From positions 1 through 46,126 of the forward strand of contig CAYIZP010000024.1 of the NCBI GenBank assembly GCA_964367905.1: DNA of 46,126 nucleotides, read 5' to 3'. The position numbers were made by a program, and so were the translations under genes. Position 1 is the stretch's first letter. Each line of letters begins with the position of its first letter. A model generated the notes under the pieces. That model was not told where the DNA came from and ran no database searches. It saw only the letters and a program-made list of their open reading frames with translations. The DNA is from CAUPWF01 sp964367905 (GTDB lineage Bacteria > Bacillota > Clostridia > Lachnospirales > Lachnospiraceae). Of this stretch, positions 7,311 through 14,517 are shown piece after piece.

Positions 7311-7315
7311 AATTT

Positions 7316-7573
7316 TTAAGCATTTGACTGCTGAAGGTACTTAGCTTTCGTGGCGAGCCCTCCGCGAATATGGCGCTCTTGTTTATTTAAATCTAAGATT
7401 TTTCTAGCTTCTGTGGCGAGACCTGGATTGATTTCCTTCAGTCTATGTGCGATATCCATATGAATTGTTGATTTACTCACACTAAATTGTTTCGCTGCCT
7501 GACGCACAGTTGCCTCATGCTCAATGATATAGTTAGCAATTTCCACTGCTCTTTCTTCAATATAATCTTTCAA
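7316..7573 (-). CDS. spoIIID: stage III sporulation transcriptional regulator SpoIIID
   Basis: 85 residues from a TTG start (KDYIEERAVEIANYI follows) placed 7 bases after an AGGGG site; a longer frame from TTG at 7591 has no site. SpoIIID is a small DNA-binding protein that acts in the mother cell during endospore formation. The helix-turn-helix is visible as TVRQAAKQFSVSKSTIHMDI, followed by the diagnostic EINPGLA and HIRGGLATKAKY. The basic C-terminal end also fits. Its presence indicates an endospore-forming lineage. A SigE-like promoter lies upstream. Confidence 0.93.
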   Translation of the reverse strand: MKDYIEERAVEIANYIIEHEATVRQAAKQFSVSKSTIHMDIAHRLKEINPGLATEARKILDLNKQERHIRGGLATKAKYLQQSNA

Positions 7574-7602
7574 AGATAATCCCCTGCACAATTTGTTTTT
7601 AC

Positions 7603-7631
7603 AATGTATGTAAATTCCTCAACAATTAGAA
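7603..7631 (-). promoter_or_regulatory. possible SigE-type promoter of spoIIID
   Basis: On the minus strand TTCTAATT, 13 bases, CATACATT. This resembles the mother-cell sigma E consensus (GTCATATT-13/14-CATACAAT). In B. subtilis spoIIID is SigE-dependent; the match here is suggestive only. Confidence 0.35.
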
Positions 7632-7644
7632 CAGGAGATTGTCT

Positions 7645-9015
7645 CTATGCATGCTGTATATTTGTATGGTCTGCAATCTCACTACTGAGTGTACACATGT
7701 CCTCCACTGATAACTTGTGGATATCATCATGTCCCATAGTCCTTGCAAATGTTTTTAGTTCTTCATTAGAAACGTGTAGAAAGCGATATACGCGCTCTGC
7801 TGCCTCCTCTGTTTTTAGACGTTCTCTCAATCTCGGATCCTGAGTTGCAATCCCCACTGGGCAATTCCCTGATCCACAGATTCGATATTGCTGGCAAGCC
7901 AATGCAATGAGAGCTGATGTCGAGATCGCAACTGCATCTGCACCAAGAGCCAATGCTTTTGCAAAATCCGAAGAAACTCTAAGCCCCCCTGTAATAACCA
8001 ATGCAATATCGGCTCCTACTGACTCTAGGTACTTTCGTGCACGATAAAGTGTATAAATAGTAGGAACAGTCGTAGACTCTCTTAGAAATAATGGACTAGA
8101 TCCCGTTGCTCCACCTCTTCCATCAATAGTAATAAAATCTGGTTCTGCAAATACGCAATATTCTAGATCTCTTTCAATTCGTCCAGCTGCAATCTTCACT
8201 CCGATTGGTCTTCCCTCGGACTCTTTACGAAGATAATCTACCATCTCCTTCAGATCTTCCTTTGAGTTTAGTTCTGGAAACTTCGAAGGGCTTTGTACGT
8301 CTTTTCCCAACTCTCTACCACGAATTTTCGCGATCTCAGATGTTACCTTCTCTGCAGGTAGATGGCCACCCATTCCAGGTTTAGTTCCTTGTCCAATTTT
8401 GATTTCAATAGCATCTGCCCCCATCAAATTCTCTTTTGTCACGCTATACTTATTCGGAATATATTCAAAGATATATTTATAAGCTGCCCTTTTCTCTTCT
8501 GGAAGAATTCCACCTTCTCCACTACACATCGCTGTTTGCACTTTTGCGGAACCTAGTGCAAGTGCAATCTTTGCCTCCTTAGACAATGCTCCAAATGACA
8601 TATGCGATATATAGATTGGGCTTTCAATAATCATAGGCTTCTTCGCATTTTTTCCAATAATTGTAGTGGTATTGACGTCAGCCGCAATGTCCAATGGTGG
8701 TGGATTCAACTGTGCTCCAAGAAATAATATTTCATCCCAACTAGGTAATTTCATCTTTGTTCCCATGGCTGCATGAAGAGACTTTCCAGTCCGTGCAATC
8801 TCTTGTATTTCTCTCATATAGCGAATGCTCTCATCCACTCGCACATTCAATTCACCCTCCACTTCAGAGTTAACCTCTTCTGCCTCCTTCTCTGGTTGGG
8901 GGATTAGATGTTCCTTAGGTTGCTTACAAATCGGACATACCTCGATATCCTGATAGGTCTTTCCTTCTTTGGATTCATCAAACTCATACTTACAGATATT
9001 ACAAACATACTTCAT
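7645..9015 (-). CDS. FMN-binding glutamate synthase-like protein with N-terminal rubredoxin-like domain
   Basis: 456 residues. An N-terminal rubredoxin-like zinc/iron knuckle (C5xxC8 and C27xxC30) and an acidic linker precede a GltB-type FMN TIM barrel: MSFGALSKEAKIAL, GEGGILPEE, IKIGQGTKPGMGGHLP, TIDGRGGATGSSP, and the cluster cysteines in RICGSGNCPVGIATQ (374-385 region). It lacks the amidotransferase domain and the C-terminal domain of full-length GltB, so it resembles the shorter FMN/iron-sulfur homologues found in anaerobes and archaea. Whether it makes glutamate is uncertain; the rubredoxin fusion suggests electron delivery within one polypeptide. It lies 29 bases after the polyferredoxin gene, suggesting cotranscription. 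Confidence 0.88.
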   Translation of the reverse strand: MKYVCNICKYEFDESKEGKTYQDIEVCPICKQPKEHLIPQPEKEAEEVNSEVEGELNVRVDESIRYMREIQEIARTGKSLHAAMGTKMKLPSWDEILFLGAQLNPPPLDIAADVNTTTIIGKNAKKPMIIESPIYISHMSFGALSKEAKIALALGSAKVQTAMCSGEGGILPEEKRAAYKYIFEYIPNKYSVTKENLMGADAIEIKIGQGTKPGMGGHLPAEKVTSEIAKIRGRELGKDVQSPSKFPELNSKEDLKEMVDYLRKESEGRPIGVKIAAGRIERDLEYCVFAEPDFITIDGRGGATGSSPLFLRESTTVPTIYTLYRARKYLESVGADIALVITGGLRVSSDFAKALALGADAVAISTSALIALACQQYRICGSGNCPVGIATQDPRLRERLKTEEAAERVYRFLHVSNEELKTFARTMGHDDIHKLSVEDMCTLSSEIADHTNIQHA

Positions 9016-9044
9016 CTCATTCCCTCCTCAGTTGTAGTTATTCC

Positions 9045-9902
9045 CTATTTTTCTTCCTTACTAATAATCCTCCACTCTGACTTTATTGCACCGAATTTAC
9101 AGCCTCTCTTGCAGTCTCCACAACGAATACACTCTGGTGAATTGATATCTTTCGTTACAGGCACATTCATCTTGCATGTTCGATTGCAGGCATTACACCC
9201 CACACATTTTGATTGCTCATAATGCATCTTGAATATACTCACCTTGTTAAATAGTGCATAAAAAGCCCCCAATGGACATAGGTACTTACAAAACGGTCTA
9301 TAGATAAAGATTGAAAGTACAAGTAATACGATTAAAACACTAACCTTCCATGCGAATAAAGCACCGACTAACCCACGTAGACTTTCATTGGTAGAAATTA
9401 GCGGCAGCCCTCCAAACAAGGTTCCTGATGGACAAATCCACTTACAAAAATAAGGTGACCCCAATCCGAATTCATCTGTTAAAAACATTGGAAATAGGAT
9501 AACGAACAACACCAAAACAACATATTTCAACCATCTCAATGCTCGGTCTAATTTTTCTGAAAGACGAAGCTTCGGCAGCTTAATCTTATGTAGCAGATCC
9601 TGTACTAATCCAAACGGACAAAGAAATCCACAGACGAGACGCCCTAATATGACGCCAAATAAAACCAAAAAACCGAGCACATAATAGCTAATATAATTTC
9701 CACTTCGACCCAAAACCGCTTGCAATGACCCCACCGGACATGAACCCAAAGCACCGGGACATGAATAGCAATTCAGCCCCGGCACACAAACTGCCTTAGT
9801 ATTTCCTTGAAATATTTTTCCACTAATAAAACCAATAATATATCCATTCGTCAAGGCAAAGAATGCCGCCTGTATTATATGCCTCTTATTATTGTTTTTC
9901 AT
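9045..9902 (-). CDS. 4Fe-4S membrane protein, NapH/YccM-like polyferredoxin
   Basis: 285 residues with about five membrane segments (about 10-28, 70-90, 124-142, 180-202). Cysteine motifs are LNCYSCPGALGSCPVG (44-58), CGFLCPFG (91-98), FCKWICPSG (152-160), FCKYLCPLG (205-212) and two C-terminal 4Fe-4S ferredoxin motifs, CVGCNACNRTC (233-243) and CIRCGDCKRGC (258-268). Such proteins pass electrons across or along the membrane. The start lies 4 bases after the stop of the small CXXC protein, with the TlpA-like lipoprotein before it, a set that recurs in Clostridia. A role in membrane thiol or electron transfer is inferred. Confidence 0.9.
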   Translation of the reverse strand: MKNNNKRHIIQAAFFALTNGYIIGFISGKIFQGNTKAVCVPGLNCYSCPGALGSCPVGSLQAVLGRSGNYISYYVLGFLVLFGVILGRLVCGFLCPFGLVQDLLHKIKLPKLRLSEKLDRALRWLKYVVLVLFVILFPMFLTDEFGLGSPYFCKWICPSGTLFGGLPLISTNESLRGLVGALFAWKVSVLIVLLVLSIFIYRPFCKYLCPLGAFYALFNKVSIFKMHYEQSKCVGCNACNRTCKMNVPVTKDINSPECIRCGDCKRGCKFGAIKSEWRIISKEEK

Positions 9903-9906
9903 ATCA

Positions 9907-10053
9907 TTACCCTATCCCGATACATTCTAGACAGATGCGGATTGACTTCTGTAACACGGAGACATATTCCCCTGTTACAATCCCCACACTCACCAAAACA
10001 ACCCCACCTATCAATAATGCAATTCGAATCAAATTCAATTGTGATCGCTTCAT
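9907..10053 (-). CDS. CD1871A family CXXC motif-containing protein (48 aa)
   Basis: A 48-residue frame, missed by length filters. It starts MKRSQLNLIRIALL, has one membrane helix (about 9-30), a GEYVSVLQKS segment and ends in RICLECIGIG with the CLEC redox motif. Its ATG overlaps the TGA of the TlpA-like gene as ATGA, and its TAA is 4 bases before the polyferredoxin gene, so translation of the three is coupled. The family is named after a C. difficile protein and regularly sits between a thioredoxin-like lipoprotein and a polyferredoxin membrane protein. The CXXC at the end of a membrane anchor could shuttle electrons between them (inference). Confidence 0.88.
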   Translation of the reverse strand: MKRSQLNLIRIALLIGGVVLVSVGIVTGEYVSVLQKSIRICLECIGIG

Positions 10054-10739
10054 TGTGCTAACATCTCCATGTGTTCTTCTGCTGCTTGTAGGTAATACTC
10101 CACTGCATTTTGTGGTGCGCCTTCTATCTTGTTGCCAAATATATTCCCCTCACGATCCACGAATACCGTTGTCGGGAAGGCTAGTATAGTCGAGATAAAT
10201 TCAGATCTCATTTCATTACTCACGATGAGTGCGTCGAAATTGCATCCATTCTCTTCTAATATCTGAATGGCTAGATCTGTCTCTGCTGAACCGTCATCGC
10301 AGATGGTCAGCAAGTTTACGTTCTCTGGTAATTCCTGATATACCTCTTCCAACTCATCCATTTCTCCGATACATGGCGGACACCAAGTTGCCCACACATT
10401 AATGATTGTCATATCATACTCTGCGAACACATCCTGAGTCACCTCGTGTCCATAAACAGAGGTTGTCGTAAAGTCACCAAACGGATCTCCATCTGTTGCT
10501 ACTCCTAGCGCTCCTCCTTGCACGGTTTCGTCCATGTCCTCTTCTGGCTCGCCTGCTTCCTTTGATTCCTCATCCTCAGTATCCTGAGCCAGCTCGCTCT
10601 CTTCTCCCATATCACTGGATTCCTTTGATTCCATGCTTTCATCCGTCATATCCTGCTCTTGCACAGGTTCCTCCGTACAAGCTGTAAATAGGGTAGCTGA
10701 AAGTAGAACTATAGCTAACATGCTTAATAATTTTTTCAT
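10050..10739 (-). CDS. TlpA-like thioredoxin-domain lipoprotein
   Basis: 229 residues, ATG behind GAGAGGAG. The signal peptide ends in the lipobox LFTAC (Cys21), so the protein is exported and lipid-anchored. Residues 22-80 are a very acidic, low-complexity linker. The thioredoxin/TlpA domain covers about 85-225, with WATWCPPC (C120-PP-C123) as the redox centre and a cis-proline segment AFPTTVFVD. Such proteins reduce or oxidise extracytoplasmic thiols. It is the first gene of the set with the CXXC peptide and polyferredoxin, which would supply reducing power from inside the cell. Confidence 0.9.
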   Translation of the reverse strand: MKKLLSMLAIVLLSATLFTACTEEPVQEQDMTDESMESKESSDMGEESELAQDTEDEESKEAGEPEEDMDETVQGGALGVATDGDPFGDFTTTSVYGHEVTQDVFAEYDMTIINVWATWCPPCIGEMDELEEVYQELPENVNLLTICDDGSAETDLAIQILEENGCNFDALIVSNEMRSEFISTILAFPTTVFVDREGNIFGNKIEGAPQNAVEYYLQAAEEHMEMLAQ

Positions 10740-10781
10740 AATTCAATCTACTCCTCTCTTTTTTATTAATTGATTGTTTTT

Positions 10782-10838
10782 ATGATAACACATTTGAAAT
10801 TTTCTTGCAATATGTCGAATTATGTTAGATTGTTATCA
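10782..10838 (-). promoter_or_regulatory. promoter of the TlpA operon with flanking inverted repeat
   Basis: On the minus strand TTGCAA (10810-10805), 17 bases, TATCAT (10787-10782). TGATAACA at 10783-10790 and its complement TGTTATCA at 10831-10838 flank the promoter, one arm over the -10 and one upstream of the -35. This is a possible operator pair. Confidence 0.5.
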
Positions 10839-10873
10839 CAAACTAAATTTACGTCATAAAATTAACGCACTGC

Positions 10874-12100
10874 TTACTTATGGAATGTATATGTGTTCTT
10901 TCCTGTCTTCTTTGATTGATACATGGCTTCGTCCGCAAGTTTAAATAGAGTCTCAAAATCCTTCCCATCTCTTGGCGCTACACTGATTCCAACACTACAT
11001 GAAACTTCAATACTAATTCCGTCGACTCCATGGTAGGTCTTGTTCAGTGCATCACATATCTGAATCGCCTTCTTCTCGATAATTTCTTTGCTCATATTTC
11101 CTGGTAGGAATACTAAAAACTCATCACCACCAGCACGTGATATCATATCCGTTGGTCTAAATATAGTAACTGCCTTCTCGTACACGTCTCTCAGAACCTC
11201 GTCTCCTAAGGCATGCCCCATATTATCATTAACGCCTTTGAAGTTGTCCAAGTCAAACATATATAGCGCACCCTGGTCATTGTTCTGCAACATCTTATCC
11301 ACTTTTATAGCAAATGCTGCCTTATTATAGGCACCAGTCAACGAGTCAGTCTCTGCCTTTTTTCTAAGAGACTGTGTTATTGCTTCGTTCTTATCAATCT
11401 TAACCTCAAGTTCCTGTGTTTTTTTCTTGTAAACCCCTAGATTGAAGATTCTAATCAACAAAAACATGAGTATATACAAAAACATAAGTGCAAAGATTGC
11501 TATCATGATTTCCTGAACTGCTAAATTTATAGAATAATAGTCAATCGTAAACATGTAAGTGTTGTAAATCAAATATACACTTATAAGAACTGCTGCACCA
11601 AAGAGACTCATATAAAAATTCTTGTCATCCATGATTTTACGCACAATTTTCAATGGCATTAAATAGGTAAACAATAGCAATGTAATAATCTGTGCTGCAA
11701 ATGACAACAAATTGACATGTGAAAAATACAATGAATTGCTATTAACTTCATACATGGAAATCTCCATCATAATGGAGCCCCCAGCAACTATGAACGCACG
11801 AAGCACATATAAATGAATCAACGATCCAAAAACGACCCCTAATATGGAGGTCAATCGCCCCCTAAATAGTACAAATAATTCTCCAACCAAAATAATCATA
11901 CAAATGATATATTGTGTCATTGGATTATCATATTTTGTAAATAGAAAAAAAGAACCTATAATCCCATTAAGAAGGCATGTAATATATAGAGATGCTTTTT
12001 GAAACCTTAATGAATATCCCAATTTCTTGCTTAGGTTAAAATTCATAAAAGAATGGATACTGATAACGACTACTGATATAAAATAATAATATAAATTCAC
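10874..12100 (-). CDS. membrane diguanylate cyclase (GGDEF)
   Basis: About 408 residues. I place the start at the GTG 12 bases after AGGAG; a TTG at 12112 lies directly on that site. Six or more hydrophobic segments (about 5-220) form an N-terminal membrane sensor region, followed by a coiled linker (KKKTQELEVKIDKNEAI) and a complete GGDEF domain: DSLTGAYNKAAF, then ISRAGGDEFLVF with the canonical active site. RPTD five residues before GGDEF is the RxxD product-inhibition site. It should make cyclic di-GMP from two GTP. It is transcribed divergently from a cyclic di-GMP phosphodiesterase. The signal sensed is unknown. Confidence 0.92.
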   Translation of the reverse strand: MNLYYYFISVVVISIHSFMNFNLSKKLGYSLRFQKASLYITCLLNGIIGSFFLFTKYDNPMTQYIICMIILVGELFVLFRGRLTSILGVVFGSLIHLYVLRAFIVAGGSIMMEISMYEVNSNSLYFSHVNLLSFAAQIITLLLFTYLMPLKIVRKIMDDKNFYMSLFGAAVLISVYLIYNTYMFTIDYYSINLAVQEIMIAIFALMFLYILMFLLIRIFNLGVYKKKTQELEVKIDKNEAITQSLRKKAETDSLTGAYNKAAFAIKVDKMLQNNDQGALYMFDLDNFKGVNDNMGHALGDEVLRDVYEKAVTIFRPTDMISRAGGDEFLVFLPGNMSKEIIEKKAIQICDALNKTYHGVDGISIEVSCSVGISVAPRDGKDFETLFKLADEAMYQSKKTGKNTYTFHK

Positions 12101-12163
12101 AATACTTAACAACTCCTAACTTTTCCATTTAAAAAAACCCATGTAATGCAATAGTTCACTTAT

Positions 12164-12191
12164 ATTATACTATACCGCTATATAAAAACAA
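12164..12191 (-). promoter_or_regulatory. promoter of the diguanylate cyclase gene (predicted)
   Basis: On the minus strand TTGTTT, 16 bases, TATAAT. Confidence 0.6.
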
Positions 12192-12224
12192 TAGTTGCTT
12201 TATATAAAGATTTTATTAATTTAG

Positions 12225-12253
12225 TTGGCGAAACCAACCGAAAGTAGTATAAT
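12225..12253 (+). promoter_or_regulatory. promoter of the GGDEF-EAL gene (predicted)
   Basis: TTGGCG, 17 bases, TATAAT, giving a leader of about 45 bases before the start codon. It is about 35 bases from the opposing cyclase promoter. Confidence 0.65.
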
Positions 12254-12282
12254 GTTGACATAGGCCACTCTATTAATTTCAC

Positions 12283-12307
12283 CGAGAAAAGGATGGTTAT
12301 TAAAATG
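12283..12307 (+). promoter_or_regulatory. translation start region matching the guaA leader tail
   Basis: CGAGAAAAGG, then ATGGTTATTAAA, then the ATG start. It agrees with the end of the guaA leader (CGAGAAAGGG, ATGGTTATTAGA, GTG) at 22 of 25 positions. The first ATG abuts the purine-rich site, so the second ATG, 12 bases away, is taken as the start. Confidence 0.5.
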
Positions 12308-14458
12308 AAATATAGTTTCGACAAGATAAAGCAGGTTACAACAATAAGCATATTTACTATTTTGGTAGTTTCTATCGGTTTATTACTGTTCCTTCTCTCG
12401 TACTCAAGTAGTCAGTTACACACAACTGCCGAGCATACAGTGAATGAATCTATTACTTATCACCAAGCAACACTGAATGACGAGTTTAAAACCATTAGTA
12501 ACTACGTATTAAGTTTAGCGAATTCAGTAAGTGAATATCAAGTAGACTCTACAAAAGTTCATTATTTTTTGCAAGATCAAAATGAAATATTTAACTTTGA
12601 AAATATATATTTTATCGACATCGATGGGACAGTTGTTTCCGCTACTGCTGTTGAAGCCAATCTGCAGAATGATTTTTCAATCAATACGGCAAATACGACT
12701 GATTCTACTCTAGTAACAATATCCGAACCCTATATTAGCGAAGTATCTGGTTGTCAGCTCCTAGGCTTACATGTCCCAATTATATATAATGGTAGAATGA
12801 TTGGTGCTGTTTATGCTGAATATTCTCTCGCACCAATCTTAGACCGATTAAGCACTACGGTTTATGCAGATGGATTTGCTTTTATTGCAACGAATTCAGG
12901 CACCCCTCTTGCAAGTACGAGTACAAATGCTACCCCAAATTATTCCTTGTCTCACAAAGCATTTAAATCCATCACCTATACAGACAATGCAGTATATCGA
13001 ATGGTCACACATGCTCCACTAAATATCAATAATTGGAGTCTCGTGCTTGATGTAAATGAATATCAACTAACTCAAGATATACGAACACTTTCTACTGTAT
13101 TGACTATATTTGTTATGGGGCTTTTTGCTGGATTTTGGTTCTTCCTCTTACACCTATGGCGTGGACGAAAGAAGCTTGAAAATGCCGCATATTACGATGA
13201 GCTGACTGGTCTCCCTAATTTGACAAAATTAAAATTAGATATGTCGAATGTTTTAAGTCACCATACAAACGAGAAGTATGTAACCGTTAAGATGGACATC
13301 AGTAATTTCAAGGCAATCAATGAAATCTTTGGATTCTCAGTAGGAGATAAAGTATTACAAGCATTCTATCATACCTCAGTGATTGTACCAGAAAAATCAT
13401 TCATTCTAGCACGTGTTGGTGATGACGAATTTATTATGTTTGCTGGTAATAATTTCTTAGAACAATTAGATAGCATAACGGATCATTATGAGTCATATCT
13501 CAAACAGCTGATTCCAGAACTTGAGCACCATTACCTTACATTCAACTATGGTCGCTATTTCATTGAACCTGACGAAACAGATGTCAATCAGATTATCACC
13601 AAGACAAGTATCGCTCACCATGCTGCAAAAGAAAATCACAGTGGTGGCATTTGGGATTATGACGCAAAATATAAAGAGCAACTTCTGTATCTGACTGAAT
13701 TGACAAACAAGATGGATTCTGCACTTGAGCATGGCGAGTTTGTCCCATTTCTTCAACCGAAGTTTCGTTTAACTGACAATGCCCTCATTGGTGCTGAAGC
13801 ATTGGTTCGTTGGATTCATAAGGATGGATCGATGGTATTCCCTAATGAATTTATTCCATTGTTTGAATCCAATGGGTTCATCCTAAAGCTTGACAAACAT
13901 ATTTTAGAATCTATCTGTCGAACCATTCGCAGTTGGATAGATGCTAGTTATAATTGCATTCCTGTTTCTGTGAATTTTTCACGAGTTCATTTTACCAATC
14001 CAAAATTTGTGGAAGAAATTCTACGAATTGTTGATCGGTATGAGATTGCACATAATCTCATCGAAATCGAGGTGACGGAGACCACCCTTCTGGACAAGGA
14101 GGAGGCGATGGCAACACATTTGGTGAACCTACGTGATTCTGGATTCTCTGTTTCCATAGATGATTTTGGTTCTGGCTACTCTTCGCTAGGCATGTTAAAG
14201 GATTTTCAAGTTGATACATTAAAATTAGATCGAAGTTTCTTCGTTAGTGAAACTCAGAGTGAACATGTTGACCGTGTAGTGGATGGGGTAATCAAGCTAG
14301 GGCATAGCATTAATATGAATGTAGTCGCTGAAGGGGTTGAAAACCAAGCACAGGTTGAATTCTTGAAGGATATGAACTGTGAGTCTGCTCAAGGTTATTT
14401 CTTCGCTAAGCCGATGTCGATTGCTGAATTTAACACGCGATATATTGAAAATACATAA
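12305..14458 (+). CDS. membrane GGDEF-EAL protein, probable cyclic di-GMP phosphodiesterase
   Basis: 717 residues from the second ATG. Two membrane helices (about 10-30 and 260-285) enclose an extracytoplasmic sensor region of the Cache/CHASE type. The GGDEF domain is degenerate at the active site (RVGDDEF near 372), so cyclase activity is unlikely. The EAL domain from about 498 is complete: EALVRW, NFSR, EVTE, the DDFGSGYSSL metal loop, LKLDRSF and AEGVE. It should hydrolyse cyclic di-GMP to pGpG, with the GDDEF domain perhaps binding GTP as a regulator. It is divergent from a diguanylate cyclase, so the two could set a local cyclic di-GMP balance. Confidence 0.93.
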   Translation: MKYSFDKIKQVTTISIFTILVVSIGLLLFLLSYSSSQLHTTAEHTVNESITYHQATLNDEFKTISNYVLSLANSVSEYQVDSTKVHYFLQDQNEIFNFENIYFIDIDGTVVSATAVEANLQNDFSINTANTTDSTLVTISEPYISEVSGCQLLGLHVPIIYNGRMIGAVYAEYSLAPILDRLSTTVYADGFAFIATNSGTPLASTSTNATPNYSLSHKAFKSITYTDNAVYRMVTHAPLNINNWSLVLDVNEYQLTQDIRTLSTVLTIFVMGLFAGFWFFLLHLWRGRKKLENAAYYDELTGLPNLTKLKLDMSNVLSHHTNEKYVTVKMDISNFKAINEIFGFSVGDKVLQAFYHTSVIVPEKSFILARVGDDEFIMFAGNNFLEQLDSITDHYESYLKQLIPELEHHYLTFNYGRYFIEPDETDVNQIITKTSIAHHAAKENHSGGIWDYDAKYKEQLLYLTELTNKMDSALEHGEFVPFLQPKFRLTDNALIGAEALVRWIHKDGSMVFPNEFIPLFESNGFILKLDKHILESICRTIRSWIDASYNCIPVSVNFSRVHFTNPKFVEEILRIVDRYEIAHNLIEIEVTETTLLDKEEAMATHLVNLRDSGFSVSIDDFGSGYSSLGMLKDFQVDTLKLDRSFFVSETQSEHVDRVVDGVIKLGHSINMNVVAEGVENQAQVEFLKDMNCESAQGYFFAKPMSIAEFNTRYIENT

Positions 14459-14460
14459 TA

Positions 14461-14517
14461 AAAGAAAAAGTGAGTCGCATCGATTGATGATTTTGACACG
14501 ACTCGCTCTTCTTTTAT
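14461..14517. terminator. bidirectional terminator between EAL gene and alpha-galactosidase
   Basis: AGTGAGTCG (14469-14477) pairs with CGACTCGCT (14499-14507) with one G-U. There is an A-rich flank on the left and CTTCTTTTATTTA on the right, so it can terminate transcription from both sides. Confidence 0.8.
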
